Assembly: GCA_025531455.1 (NCBI GenBank)
Contig: JAMYHL010000009.1
Location: 186,001-250,000, forward strand
DNA from: Apiotrichum sp. Y4204
Taxonomy: Eukaryota; Basidiomycota; Tremellomycetes; Trichosporonales; Trichosporonaceae
Direction: 5' to 3'
DNA length: 64,000 nucleotides
Shown here piece after piece: positions 1 to 10,809 of this stretch. The first letter of the stretch is position 1; each line of letters starts with the position of its first letter. The position numbers and the translations under genes were made by a program. Below the pieces are notes generated by a model, which was not told the origin of the DNA, made no database searches, and saw only the letters and a list, made by a program, of their open reading frames with translations.

Positions 1-357
1 GTCATGTGTCTCCCAGCATCATGAACTCCCCGGAACGGCATCACAGCGAAAAGTGTGGTGCGCCTCGGGATCTCACGTCGCTCGAGCTCGACACTCACAT
101 CAGATGGTCCACCCATGTTCATCATAACGACGGCTGAGGTCAGCTACGACTCGCAGGTCAATATTCACCAGTAGGACTGCAGCGTCAGCTTCACCTCTTA
201 CTCCCAGAACCTTGTTCACTCACGGCTTCGCGACGGGCTGACCCGGCTGGTCGCGCACGGTAGCCACAGAGCGCGTCTGAAGCGCCGCGCGGCGCACAGC
301 TGCGGCTGCGATCGTGGCGCGGCTGGAACGCATTGCGCTGTGTGTTGTGAGAGCCAT
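1..357 (-). CDS. HEM15: Ferrochelatase, 5' exons only (gene runs off the left edge)
   Basis: Ferrochelatase inserts Fe2+ into protoporphyrin IX in the mitochondrial matrix, the last step of haem synthesis. Three minus-strand exons can be read: 357-224, an 8-nt micro-exon 176-169, and 133-99. They join in frame to 59 codons. The first about 40 residues are rich in Arg, Ala and Ser with no acid until Asp36 (start MALTTHSAMRSSRATIAAAA), as expected of a mitochondrial presequence. The join then gives KPPTAVVMMNMGGPSD, which matches the conserved start of the mature enzyme. The micro-exon is needed: skipping it breaks the frame before the NMGGP motif. The donor at 98-97 (GTGAGT) opens an intron; I could not place the next exon inside the window. 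The gene is divergent from the FCP1-like gene, with a 519-nt shared promoter. Identity is fairly sure although only the N-terminus is visible. Confidence 0.8.
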
Positions 358-876
358 CTTTTTACTGGGTGTGAGAAAGAGTGCGGAGGAGGGAGAGACA
401 GGACTCGAGCTGAGGAGGTATTGGCTGCCGTGTGCGTCCTCTTGTGATCCATATGACGGATATAGACCCGTGATGACAGCAACGGGCCACTACCCGGTCG
501 CTAATCGCACTGGGCCAGACTGGTCCGATCAACCCATTCATCAAAGCATGGAAAGAAGCAACGTCACGTGATTTTAGGGACCAATTAGATGTGGGCGATT
601 TCCAGATAAGCGACCAGATGGCATATTAGAAAGTCTGGGCAGAGCTCTGATGATCAAAATAGGGTATTCCTAATTGATTTCTTTCTGCTCTCCTCAATCC
701 GTGTGCCTGGGGTGTGGGGGGCGCGCATGGTCGCGTTGAGAAAGATTTCGGGTTTTTGCCACACATGCCACACACGAGTGCTCGAAATCAACCTGTTCCA
801 TTCTCAACAGTCGTGTTCACACTATCCTCTTCACCTCACAACCTCCCTCCACACCTCATAACCCCGCGCCCGACCG
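358..876. promoter_or_regulatory. Divergent promoter region HEM15 / FCP1-like gene
   Basis: This 519-nt stretch lies between two divergent start codons and holds no supported gene. It contains a perfect palindrome TCACGTGA at 564-571, the kind of E-box bound by bHLH factors such as Cbf1 or USF types, and an inverted-CCAAT-like ACCAATTAG just downstream. The half near the FCP1-like start (about 770-870) is rich in C and CA, as leaders in this window usually are. Confidence 0.5.
564..571. promoter_or_regulatory. TCACGTGA E-box palindrome
   Basis: Perfect 8-nt palindrome with a CACGTG core, 207 nt upstream of the ferrochelatase start and 306 nt upstream of the FCP1-like start. The same 8-mer occurs in the GEMIN2/ARO2 divergent promoter (26882-26889). 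Binding by a bHLH protein is inferred from the motif only. Confidence 0.45.
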
Positions 877-3149
877 ATGCTCCCTCGCAGGAGAATTGGA
901 CAAACCTTGGCGCAGGCATTATCCTCCATGTCCTACGGATCAGCATCTGCCGCAGGAAGTACCAACAACATGGACTTCTACCGCAACGACCACTACGCGC
1001 CTTACTCCCAGGCATCGGCGGATGATTACATCCCGTTTGACAACGGCGGCGACTACTCCTATAATGATCAACAGTCTTACCAACCTCCGTACAGGTCCTC
1101 TCCAGCACAGCGCCGTGCCGACCGAAACCGCTCGTTCCCTGAATATCAGCAGAATCAGTATCACTCGCAACAATACCAACAACGCCAGTATCACTCGCAA
1201 CCCTCAAGAGGAAGCGGCGCCTGGGAAGATGACCGCAGGTCTAGTCAACGTGGTTCGTCTCCGTGGAAGTACGACAACGACCGTCGTAGCGGTACGCCCT
1301 CGAGCCGCTACTCTGATGACTCACGTCATCATCGTCGACCTTCTCCCACATACACCTCGTTTCCCAGCTCCTCGTCAAACTCGATAACCAAGCGCGTCAG
1401 CAAGGAAAACTTTGTCCCCCACCTTCCTCCACCCTCCTACGTCGAAATCACGCGTGAGCCCTTGCGCACGTCCGAGGTCCCGTCACACAAGCTCCTCGTG
1501 GTCGACCTGAATGGCGCACTCTTGTACCGAACTGGCCGTAATGTCTCGGCGGCAAAGCGCATGTCCTACCCGCGTCCCTATCTCCACAATCTTCTCGCTT
1601 ACCTCATGCTTCCAGAGCCCAATGGAGAGCCTAGCCCGTATGAGGTCTTGGTGTGGTCATCGGCTCAGCCCGCCAACGTTCGCCGGATGGTTGAGCAGAC
1701 TTTTGGGCCTTGGTGTGATGGCCAGTGGACAAGGAAACCTCGGCTCCAGCCTGGAGAGAAACGTCTTTTGGACGTCTGGGCGCGCGACAAGATGAATCTC
1801 GGTGCCGACTTTCGTGAGTTGCCGGCCTCGTCTTCGGCCAATACTAATGGTAGACCACAATGTGCAGACCACCAAGGACCTTCGTGACGTGATTGGGGAG
1901 CTTGGCCGATACGACGAACGCTCTGTCCTCCTCCTTGACGACTCACCTTTCAAGGCCACTGAGCAACCGTGGTCTCAAATTGTCGTCCCGGAGTTTGACC
2001 AGAATGAGTATCGTAGGGCCTGCGAGTCTGTCGACTATAATGGTCCCGACATTCGGGATTTGACTCATGAGTCGGGCGTGGACGCTGCATTGCTCGCTGT
2101 GATCGGCATACTCGAGGCTGTGTCGCATCAGCTGAACATTCCCGCGTGGATCCGCAGTGGCGCAATCGAGCATCCCGGTGAGGCATCAGCCGACCGGTCT
2201 GGCCAAGTCACACTCGAATCCCTCCCGTCTGCCGCCGACTATATCCACTGGTTCACCACCAAGGCTACCCGACAGTACTGGATCGCCGCAGGCAAAGCTG
2301 CTCTGACACGCAAAGGAATTGAAGTGGACCATGGCATGGAATCTCGCGACCAAGAATCGGGACCGGGTACCAAAAAGGAGCGGAAGGAGGCAGCGAGGAT
2401 AGCAAGGGAGGAGGCCGAACTTGAGGCCAAGAGGAACGCGCAAGTAGCCAAAGCGTCGACTGCTTCGCCTGTGTACGATGGCTTGGTTTCCATCTCCGAG
2501 TCACCCAACGTCGACCCAGAGCAGCGCGCCATCCTTGACCGCGCCCTCGATGTCCTCGTCGCTCTTGGATATGGGCCATCCAACGAGCGTGAGTCGGAAC
2601 CTAGGTCTCTCTGACTCTAAGACGTTTCCAGATACCATTGAAACCCCACTCGATGTGAACCGCCCCCTTCGTCTTCTCAATAATGCCGAGCCAAAACGCC
2701 GAAAGAAGAAGTCGTCCGCCAACACCAGCCAACCTGTCATCAAACAACCCAGTTCAGAACTTGATGCCTTTGTGAAGAACGCTCTCAAACGGGCGGCAAA
2801 GTACAAGTTTCCCACCTTCACACGACCATCTCAGGACGTCCTCAATTGGATGGAAAAACTCAAGCAGAAGGATTTTGTGGAAGCTCATGCGACTCTGAAC
2901 CAACTCGAGTGGCGTAACGCAGGCAACGGCCAGCATCTTACCGAGCAGGAAAGACAGAATCTTGTGGATCTCAAAGCTCGCCTCCGCCTCGTCGTTTTTG
3001 CCCCTGAAAGCAAATCATACGCATCAATGGTGGTTGCATACAAGCGACTTCCGTTACCAGAGAGACCAAACAAGGCCGCTGATGACGAGATGAGATCTAT
3101 GGAAGATTCGGACGGCAATTCGCCTGCTTCTGCGATTCCCTTGTACTAG
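877..3149 (+). CDS. FCP1/NIF-like HAD-family protein with low-complexity N-terminus
   Basis: Exons 877-1813, 1854-2588 and 2632-3149 join in frame to 729 codons plus stop; the introns are 40 and 43 nt. Residues 1-180 are rich in Ser, Tyr, Gln and Arg and look disordered. From about residue 205 there is an FCP1-homology (NLI-interacting-factor type) HAD domain: LLVVDLNGALLYR carries the nucleophile Asp at residue 210, but the usual second Asp of DxDxT is Asn (212). A later LLLDDSPFKA (Asp341-Asp342) fits the C-terminal acidic motif of the fold. A charged helix (EEAELEAKRNAQ) and a Lys-rich segment follow; I do not recognise the last 170 residues. Fungal proteins with DLNGTLL in place of DLDETL are known, but whether they are active phosphatases is unclear. 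ATG 928 is a possible alternative start. Confidence 0.8.
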
Positions 3150-3271
3150 ATACGATACTGGCGACCTATCTGAGCCAATCCACGCGTAGAGGTAGATGAT
3201 ATCTGGGCAGAATGCATGGAACGGGAGTGGGGAGAATTACATTGTATAGATGCAACAAATGTACATAGTAT

Positions 3272-3904
3272 CTATGCTTTGAGCGCATCGGACACGCGCT
3301 TGGCAACATCCTTCTTGTCAACACTTGCGCGCGCGTCACCAAGACGCTCCCAGAGCGCCTTCATCACCTGTCCTGTTGCCTTGGCGTTACGCTGGGGAAG
3401 CGCGGCGACAATCTCATCAATAAAAGCCTGCACAGTCTCTCCACTCGGTGCCTCGGGGAGGTACGTCTGGAGAAGCTTGACCTCGTTCTGGAAGCCGGCA
3501 AACATCTCCTCATTCGCGCCCGGTGTGCCGGGAGCGTATTCCTCCGCAGCCGCAGTCTGGCGTGAGCTACAACGCAGAGGGAGACCTAAGCTCAATCTCG
3601 ACTCACGCGCTTGTTGAGCGCCTTGCGCAGCGCATTGACCGCCATCTCCTGCGTCGCCGGCTCGAGCGGGTTGGCCGAGACCTTGGCCGCGTTGGTTAAC
3701 TCTGCGATCGTGGACTGGCGTCAATACAAGCCTACTAGGAAACCCCACCTTGAGCACCGAGACCGCCGCCTTGTCCTTGGCCTTCATCGCGGTCTTTAGG
3801 CCGTCGCGGAGGGACGTCTCGAGCGCGCTCTTCTCCGCGAGGCGCAGGGCCGAGACGTGCAGCGCGCGCGACAGAGTAACGGGGGCGGAGCGGAGGGCAA
3901 ACAT
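3272..3904 (-). CDS. AIM41: AIM41 / YqeY-like mitochondrial protein
   Basis: Exons 3904-3749, 3714-3607 and 3556-3272 give 182 aa; the introns are 34 and 50 nt. The N-terminus (MFALRSAPVTLSRALHVSAL) is Arg-rich and lacks acidic residues, as in mitochondrial targeting signals. The body reads as a YqeY domain: an SLRDGLKTAMKAKDKAAVSVLK helix, then EEMFAGFQNEVKLLQTYLP and TGQVMKALWERLGDARASVDKKDVAKRVSDAL. YqeY resembles the tail domain of GatB, which helps tRNA-dependent amidation; yeast Aim41 is mitochondrial with an unclear role. The reading frame through intron 1 contains no stop, so an unspliced 3904-3607 reading would be misleading. The gene converges on the FCP1-like gene and is divergent from RAD1, with 329 nt between start codons. 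Confidence 0.85.
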   Translation of the reverse strand: MFALRSAPVTLSRALHVSALRLAEKSALETSLRDGLKTAMKAKDKAAVSVLKVGFPSRLVLTPVHDRRVNQRGQGLGQPARAGDAGDGGQCAAQGAQQARESRLSLGLPLRCSSRQTAAAEEYAPGTPGANEEMFAGFQNEVKLLQTYLPEAPSGETVQAFIDEIVAALPQRNAKATGQVMKALWERLGDARASVDKKDVAKRVSDALKA

Positions 3905-4233
3905 TTTGGAGAGGTTTGGGAAGATTGTGGTGGTCTCTTATTCTCAGTCGCATCTTGCTCTCATCTCCTGGCATAGCTGGCATCCTTGCATCCTGGTTTT
4001 CCGAAATCTCGCCAAGTCTCGGGTTGGACGGAAAGGTGGAGGCAACGGGCGTGGGAGAGTTGACCGGACCTCCACTCGTCATGTCTGCTGATCCGGTGAC
4101 GCACTTTGGCACCAGGGTGTGTAGCGAGTTGAGTGCTTTAAGATGTCTTCCCCCCGGATAGAAGTATCTGATGCATCTTCTCAACATCTCTCTCCATCTG
4201 TTCACTCTTTCTTCTTCTTCTCCCATCTAACCG
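3905..4233. promoter_or_regulatory. Divergent promoter region AIM41 / RAD1
   Basis: This 329-nt interval lies between divergent starts. No gene is supported. A CT-rich stretch with TTCTTCTTC sits just before the RAD1 start (about 4205-4222). Confidence 0.4.
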
Positions 4234-7200
4234 ATGTCGGTCTCGGAAAGCGAACAGCGGAGACACATCCCCTACCTCCCATTCCACAAGTCCATCATCC
4301 GCGAAATCTGCCGTCCACAGAAAGATGACCTCCTCATCATCGCAAAGGGGCTCGGACTGCGGCGGGTGAGTATACAGTCAGAGGCGGAGGGAAGGTAGAT
4401 GTAGGGAAGTTAGGGTGATAATTGTGATAGGCTACCGACGTCGGTAGTCATTTCTCTTGGGAAGGTCCAATCTCTGACAACAGATCGTTTGCGCGCTGCT
4501 CAAGACCTACGATCGGAAGGAAGATCTCGTCATTGTTGTAGGTTTTGCTGGTCATCATAACCCACTTACACCAGATAAATGCGCGTGCGGAAGATGAGGC
4601 GGGCATCGGCGACGAGCTGGGCATCATGGGCGTCCGCGAACCCGGGTTCCGTATCCTCACCTACGAGATGACAGTCAAGGAACGGTCAGTTGACGAACGT
4701 GAAGTTGAACTGACATCAGTGAGGAAAAGTATCGCAGTGGCGGACTGTTCTCGGTAACCTCCAAGATTCTCGTCAATGACCTTCTCAGTGCGTTTCACCT
4801 GCAGCTCTTCCTGACATATCAGAGGGGAATGTCCCTGTTGAACTGATCACTGGTATTGTGGTGCTCCATGCCGAGAGGTAAGTCCCGCGTCCTGGTCGTG
4901 GTTCTGAATCATCTCACCCCAGTGTCAAGCACGGAAGTCTTGAAGAGTTTGCGGTTCGCCTCTATCGCCGCAAGAATCAGGTGGGTTACCTGATAATCGC
5001 GAACTAACCCTCAGAGCGGATTCTGCAAGGCCTTCTCCGACGAACCTGAGACGTTTGCCCACGGTCTCTCACCCCTCAAGGACATGCTTGTCAACCTCAA
5101 CATGAACAATGTCATGATTTGGCCGCGGTGGGTTATGAATCTCGTGCCTCTCTAACCCTCAGATTCAAGGACGAGGTAAAGACTTCTCTTACGACACGAC
5201 AAGCCGAGGTCGTGGAAATGTATCAGCCCATGTCTGACCTGATGCGCCGCTGCCAGGACGCGATCACCGAATGTATGGAGGCAATGCTTGTGGAGCTTAA
5301 GCGCGACCACTCGTTGGTGAGCTTGGGTGCCCGGCAGTTCAGCTCACATCAGAATCTTGATCTTGATGACCTCACCGTCCGCAATGCCCAGTTCAAGAAC
5401 TTTGACACCATTGTGTTCATGAGGCTCCGTCCAGTGTGGCACAAGGTCGGGATGAAGACCAAGGTCCATGTCCAGGCCCTGAGCGAATTGCGAGATCTTC
5501 AAACGTGAGCTGGACTGAGCAGCTCTGTAGCTCATAATAGGTGGCTCATCGAGTACGACTCTGCGACTTTCGCCGCGTACATCAACACTCTCCAGCGACA
5601 ACACTTTCTGGCACAGAAAAAGTCATCCGGCGCAGGCCAGTACCTGCACGACTGGTTCAATGCCCCTGCCGCTGCACAGCTCGTGGAGGCCTCGCAACTG
5701 CGCGTCAGCCGACCGAAGATTTGCATCGAGGGGACAGCGAGCACGCTAGTTCCTGATGGCGAGCCGCATCGAGAGTCGAATGCGACGACCAATGGCGAAT
5801 CTGGGCGCGAGGAGTATGAGGATGATATGGAAGCTGTACGCGAGCTGGAGGAACAGAGGGATGCGCCCATTGGCGGCGAACCGGTTACCGAAGACGACGG
5901 GGACGACATTATGGAGGTCATTGCCACCCAGGGCGAAGTGGTACCGCAAAACCGTACTGGCGAGCCCGCTGCTGAGGACGAGGACGACGTTCTTAGAGAG
6001 CTTCCCAATGCTCCCCCAGTGTTCCGCCCCGTGCTCTTTAGCCGCGACACGGACCTCAAATCCCGTGTGGAGAAACGCCTGCGGAAGAATCATGAGGAGG
6101 TCCTCGAGGAGCAACCAAAGTGGGCCTTGCTTGCACGTGTGCTCAAGGAGATCGAGGACACGGTTGCTCGTGTCGCCGACACTCATGCAGGTGAGTAACT
6201 TTAAGAAGTGACAGACTGACCACAGACCAACCTGGAACAAACACCGTGCTCGTCATGTGCTCGTCCGACCTCACTTGTTTGCAGCTTCGGCAGTATCTGA
6301 CCACCATGGTCCCTACCGACCCGCCATTTGGGCCCCACGCTGCGCGCAAAATGATGGAGACGCTCTTCCTCAGCAACTGGCAGCATGAAAAGAACGGACA
6401 GTACATGTCTAACCCTAACCGGTATATCAACGGCAGAGCAAGCGACCAGGTGACGCCGCAGCGCGGAGGTATTGAGGAAAAGCGCATCCAGGAGGCGCGG
6501 CGGAGAACTGCATCGGCAGCAAAGCGGCGTCGGCTGCGTGGCGGCGCCCCACCCAGTATGGAGCGTGATCGGTGAGCTTTCAGCCCGGTGACAGTCAAAG
6601 CTCACATCAGGTCGTTGAGGGAGACCCACATGCGGGAAATGTCTGCCTTTGCTGGTGCTGCGGATGAGGAACAGCAGATGCAGTGGGCTGTTGGTGAGAG
6701 CTTACGAGAGCTGGATGACGGCGCACCGACGGCATCGTCTGGCGACTCATCTCGCAAACGGCCGGCATCGCCGTCGTTTGACAGCTCATCAGGCCGCCCA
6801 GATGGCTCCATAACGAACCTGTTGGCTACCGCTGCCGGGATCATTGACGAGGGCGATCTGGATCACCGTGATTGGATGCGGGGGAACGGCTATCTCGAAG
6901 ACTGGGATACGGACTATGGCTTGCTGTCACCCGAGGATCAGGTGATCATCCGCCCCTATGCTGGAGACGACGACGACATTATGCTGCAGGAGCTCCGACC
7001 TCGGTTTGTGGTCATGTACGACCCGAACCTGCCCTTTATTCGGCGATTGGAGGTGGGTTAATTCGCTCCGCGCCATTAACCTTCAGGTGTACAAGAACTG
7101 CAACCCCGGCCTGCCGCTGCGCGTCTACCAGATGACATATACGAACTCGTTCGAGGAGGACCGCTTCCTCGCAACTATGTCACGCGAATCTGAAGCGTTC

Positions 7201-8189
7201 AAGAAGCTGATCGAAGATCGAGGCGTGGGTATCAGGTCTGGATCTGACTGACGCGCAGGGTATGGTGATCCCGATCTTCAACAACAATCCCCGCGCGCCG
7301 ATGCGGGATGTCATCCGGCACACACGGACGTTCTCTTCGAGAAACGCAGGTGGCGGTGAAACTGGCACACAGCCGAAGGTGAGTCAGCTGAGATTTGCTG
7401 GCTGTGACTCACTGCAGATTATTGTCGATATCCGCGAGCTGGGAGCGCTCCTCCCCTCCCTGATCGACGCGGCGGGGATTACCGTCGTTCCCGCGACTCT
7501 GACTGTCGGCGACTACATCCTTGCACCCAAGATATGTGTGGAGCGCAAGTCGCGGCCGGATCTCGAGCAGAGTTTGGCAAACGGACGATTGTGAGTTTCA
7601 AGCCCGTACTGAGCTGACCACCAGGCATACTCAGTGCGAGGCGATGAGCGCACACTACGAGATCTGCATACTGCTTATTGAGTTTGAGGAAGGCAAGTTT
7701 GGAATGCAGGTGAGTGGTGCAAGAATGTCCACATTCTGACCATAGGCTGCCCCCACACGACGCGACGGACCAGGAAATGACACGGACGTCGAGCCCTGGC
7801 AAGACTCGGCGCTGCAAAACAAGCTTGTGCTCTTGACGCTGCACTTTCCGCGACTGCGTATTGTGTGGTCGTCCTCGCCGCACGAGAGCGTCAAGATCCT
7901 TTCCTCCCTGAAAAACAATTATGACGAGCCTGACGAGGACACGGCGATTCTCAAGGGCAGTGCGGAGGGTCCGGATGCCCTTCGGCCCGCTGTGGAGAAT
8001 GCCGAGGCGGTGGAGATGCTGCGCGCGATCCCTGGTATTTCGGGCCACAACTATCGGCACGTCATGGCGCATGTGGAGAATATCCGGCAACTTGTCGACC
8101 TCGATCTCGAGACGCTGAAGCGCATTCTTGGCGAAGAGAACGGCACCAAGGCACACCGTTTCATGCACCGGGACAGTCGCGTGTGGTAG
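4234..8189 (+). CDS. RAD1: XPF/RAD1 structure-specific endonuclease, DNA repair
   Basis: Catalytic subunit of the XPF-ERCC1 (Rad1-Rad10) nuclease, which cuts 5' of lesions in nucleotide excision repair and trims recombination and crosslink intermediates in the nucleus. Exons: 4234-4365, 4484-4537, 4575-4684, 4720-4787, 4823-4877, 4923-4980, 5015-5127, 5163-5504, 5541-6190, 6226-6571, 6611-7052, 7087-7224, 7259-7378, 7418-7590, 7625-7709, 7746-8189; all joins keep frame. A further 36-nt intron (5317-5352) is likely, making 1097 rather than 1109 aa. Landmarks: N-terminal LPFHKSIIREI and ITGIVVLHAE helicase-like region; IIVDIRELGALLPSL and GDYILAPKICVERKSRPDL, the VERKx3D nuclease motif (Glu about 906-918); HYEICILLIEF; and a C-terminal helix-hairpin-helix (LRAIPGISGHNYRHV) for pairing with Rad10. 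A Ser/Arg-rich acidic linker (about 640-750) is variable in the family. Confidence 0.95.
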
Positions 8190-9127
8190 AGGCATCCCCG
8201 ATGGGGTATGGCCGAGATGACCATAATTGCCATGCTGTCATCGCATCGGCAGCGGGGCCTGTCACGCTGCGCTTCGCCTATCAGCGCGTGATCTCTGGGC
8301 GCGTATAATCTGCTTCGGATGAGACGCTCGTTTCGGGCGAATCGTGTAGCGTTTATAGCTCCTGCTGGCGATGGCCGCGATATTCCGGGTCTTGTTCGGA
8401 GGGCGCTGGTCAGTAGCTGATCAGGAGTGTCTAGGCTGTGGCGCGACGCCACTGCAGGAATCAAACACAATCCATTGCCGGACCAGGAGAGTCCAGGCTG
8501 GCGCGGGGCGTAGGCGTACCGTGGGCCTGGTTCCTGGCAATGGCTTTCCTGGCTGGACGATGTATAGATGGGAGAGGTCTAGGAGCTTGCAGACAGAAGA
8601 GTGTGTATGGTCTGTGCTAATGGCCCACTATTGGTGAGATTGGACGGCCTGTCATCTCAACGTCAGCGGCGGAGAGCGAGAGGGAGAGGAGGGGACGCGC
8701 TCTGGAGCCAAGCCGCAGGGGTCGGCGGCGTTGACGAGAGGCGGGCTTGGCCGAAATGCGGCGATGGGAATATGATTGGCCGCATGCTGCCGAAGCTGCG
8801 GCTCTGGCTGAGCCTGGAACAGGGAAGTACTGGCCATGGCGCGCGGCGGGTGGCCCACAATTCATACACGGTGGTGATCGCTCCAGCGCTCCAGAGCTCT
8901 CAGGGCGGCAGGGCAGGGCACAGGTGGGGCGCGACATCACATGACACTGACAAGGATCATCCCAAAAGCGACAAAGACTCGGTTAACCTTGGTCCACCTT
9001 GGTCCCTGTGCATGCAGTGGGGATATCCGGCACACCAGCACGAGGACCAGCACGAGGGACCTGCTGGATGGAAACTGTATTCTATCTTTTTGCGGGGGGT
9101 TGGAAATCGATGCTCTGCCGGCTGTTA

Positions 9128-9210
9128 GATCACTGGGATCACGGATCACGGATCAGGGCGGCTCGATCACTGTGCTGTCGGCGGGCAAGAATCGAGGATC
9201 ATAGGATCAT
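9128..9210. repeat. GATCAC/GATCAT degenerate repeat cluster
   Basis: GATCAC or GATCA occurs at 9128, 9137, 9144, 9151 and 9165, and GGATCAT twice near 9197-9210. Spacing is 7-14 nt and not strict. It could be a decayed tandem repeat or a cluster of binding sites. Confidence 0.5.
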
Positions 9211-9760
9211 GGGTCAGATGGCATGAAGATGCCGATTCGGAGGATCGTGTGCTGTTGCTGCTACTGTGAGGTGTGGTAGGGGGTAAGCGGTGGGTAGCGA
9301 CGAGCATCAACTACGAGATGGTTAGTCGTGTAGTGGCGCAGTGGGCTGCAACTGCTGCCATTGCTGACTGATTGATTACATTGCTTTGCAAGAGCGCAAG
9401 ATATGGACAGGATGGTATCATTCTGATAGCAGGATGCCGAGTTTCTGTGCATCTCTGTGCATCCCCGCGGGGCCAGGGCTGGAATGCGGAGAGAGCAAGG
9501 GAGAGAAAGGGGAGCGGATAACGAGAGTACGCACAGAGTCCAGGGAGGGAGAGAGAGGGAACAATGAACAGCAGCCAGGGAAATAGCAGTTAGCTTGAGC
9601 TTTGTGTGCGGGTTGTGCCGGTCTCGGCCTCGTGCTGGGTGCTGCTGGGTGCTGGGCACTCACTCACTGATGTACTGATGCTCCCCAACAGTGCACACAC
9701 TCACAGAGCAGAGCACAGAGCACAGAGCACGATTAGCAACTCTACTCTCTCTAGCTACCT

Positions 9761-9761
<1 letters not shown>

Positions 9762-9791
<30 letters not shown>
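9762..9791. repeat. Homopolymer run of 30 C
   Basis: Uninterrupted C from 9762 to 9791, followed by GG and more C-rich DNA. It lies about 1 kb upstream of the PPS1 start, in the probable leader. Such a run could form an i-motif, and its complement a G-quadruplex; exact length in an assembly is unreliable. Confidence 0.9.
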
Positions 9792-9794
<3 letters not shown>

Positions 9795-9950
9795 CCCTCC
9801 CCCCCCTCGCCTCCCCACACACCACTCCCCCCTCCTCTCTTTGATCTCTACAGAGCCCACTCGTGTGCCATCTCGAGTCTGCGCTATCGATATCTCCGCC
9901 ATCGCTCCAGCTCCGGTATCGTGTCGCTCATCGCCTCTCTCATCCTCTGA

Positions 9951-10014
9951 CACACACCACCACACCACACGCAATCACACAACCACACACAATCACACAC
10001 ACACACAATCACAT
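9951..10014. repeat. Imperfect CA/ACC microsatellite
   Basis: CACACACCACCACACC followed by repeated CACACAATCACACA units in the CT-rich leader of PPS1. Imperfect, no coding capacity. Confidence 0.7.
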
Positions 10015-10809
10015 TTATTGTTCGCCCATCACCGACACCGACATCGCCAGCAACGTCCACACCGCAGTTGGCAACAGTTGTAGTTTACAGTATCCCGCTC
10101 CGTGTTGTAGTAGTCACTCCTCATCTCCATCCTCATCCCTCATTCATTTACATTCCATCCCGCTCAGTCAGCACATTCGATCCCCCCACCTTTTATCTCT
10201 TACTCTCACCCTCCCCCGATCTCTCATATCACACGACCCAGCATCCGTCATCCAATCCCCCCCCCCCGGCCCGCCTGCCCTTGTTCTCCTCCCCAACTCG
10301 TCCCTCCCGACCAGCATCTCTGTCGTTTTTGGTGCTTGCTCGTTCGTGCATTCACATCGAGAACAAGACCATTGCCCAACCCATCCACATCCACACATCC
10401 ACACCGCCGTCCCGCCCTTGGCCTCTCAGCCGTTCAGCCGCTCATCGCCTCCCTTCTCGTTCTCACTGCTCGCCCCGCACGACGCACGCCGCGCACGCTG
10501 CGCACCCCGACCCCAGCCGCGACACCGATCCCCTCTCCTCGCCTCACCGCTGCCTCGCTTGATCTGCACATCCGGCGCTGATCCACACGGACGGACATCC
10601 GCAGCGAGCACGGACCGCAAGCGGATTGCGTCGTCTTGGACATAGATTCACTCATCTTGATATCTTGACCTTTGGTTGCTTGTGGTCACCACCAAAACCC
10701 CCCCGCGGAACAGAAACTCACCTCCCACCCGCTCACCCATTTCACCCGCCCCAGCCCCACCTCGCTTCGCCGCACCCTTAGCTTAGCCCGCCCCGCCCCG
10801 CCCACGCGC

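Larger units (their letters stand above)
8190..10809. other. Gene-free interval; leader/promoter of PPS1 with simple repeats
   Basis: No ORF here has spliced coding character or a recognisable product. The left part (8190-9100) is plain. The stretch 9128-9210 repeats GATCAC/GATCAT seven times. At 9700-9730 AGAGCAC is repeated in tandem, at 9762-9791 there is a run of 30 C, and 9950-10020 is CA-rich. From about 9735 to the PPS1 start the DNA is pyrimidine-rich on the plus strand, which resembles the long leaders of other genes here and suggests a transcribed 5' UTR of about 1 kb. Confidence 0.5.

Noticed and set aside
10672..10809. Upstream extension of the PPS1 frame
   Set aside because: The frame is open but contains no ATG; it begins at a TTG, and the residues are Pro/His/Thr-rich without conservation signs.
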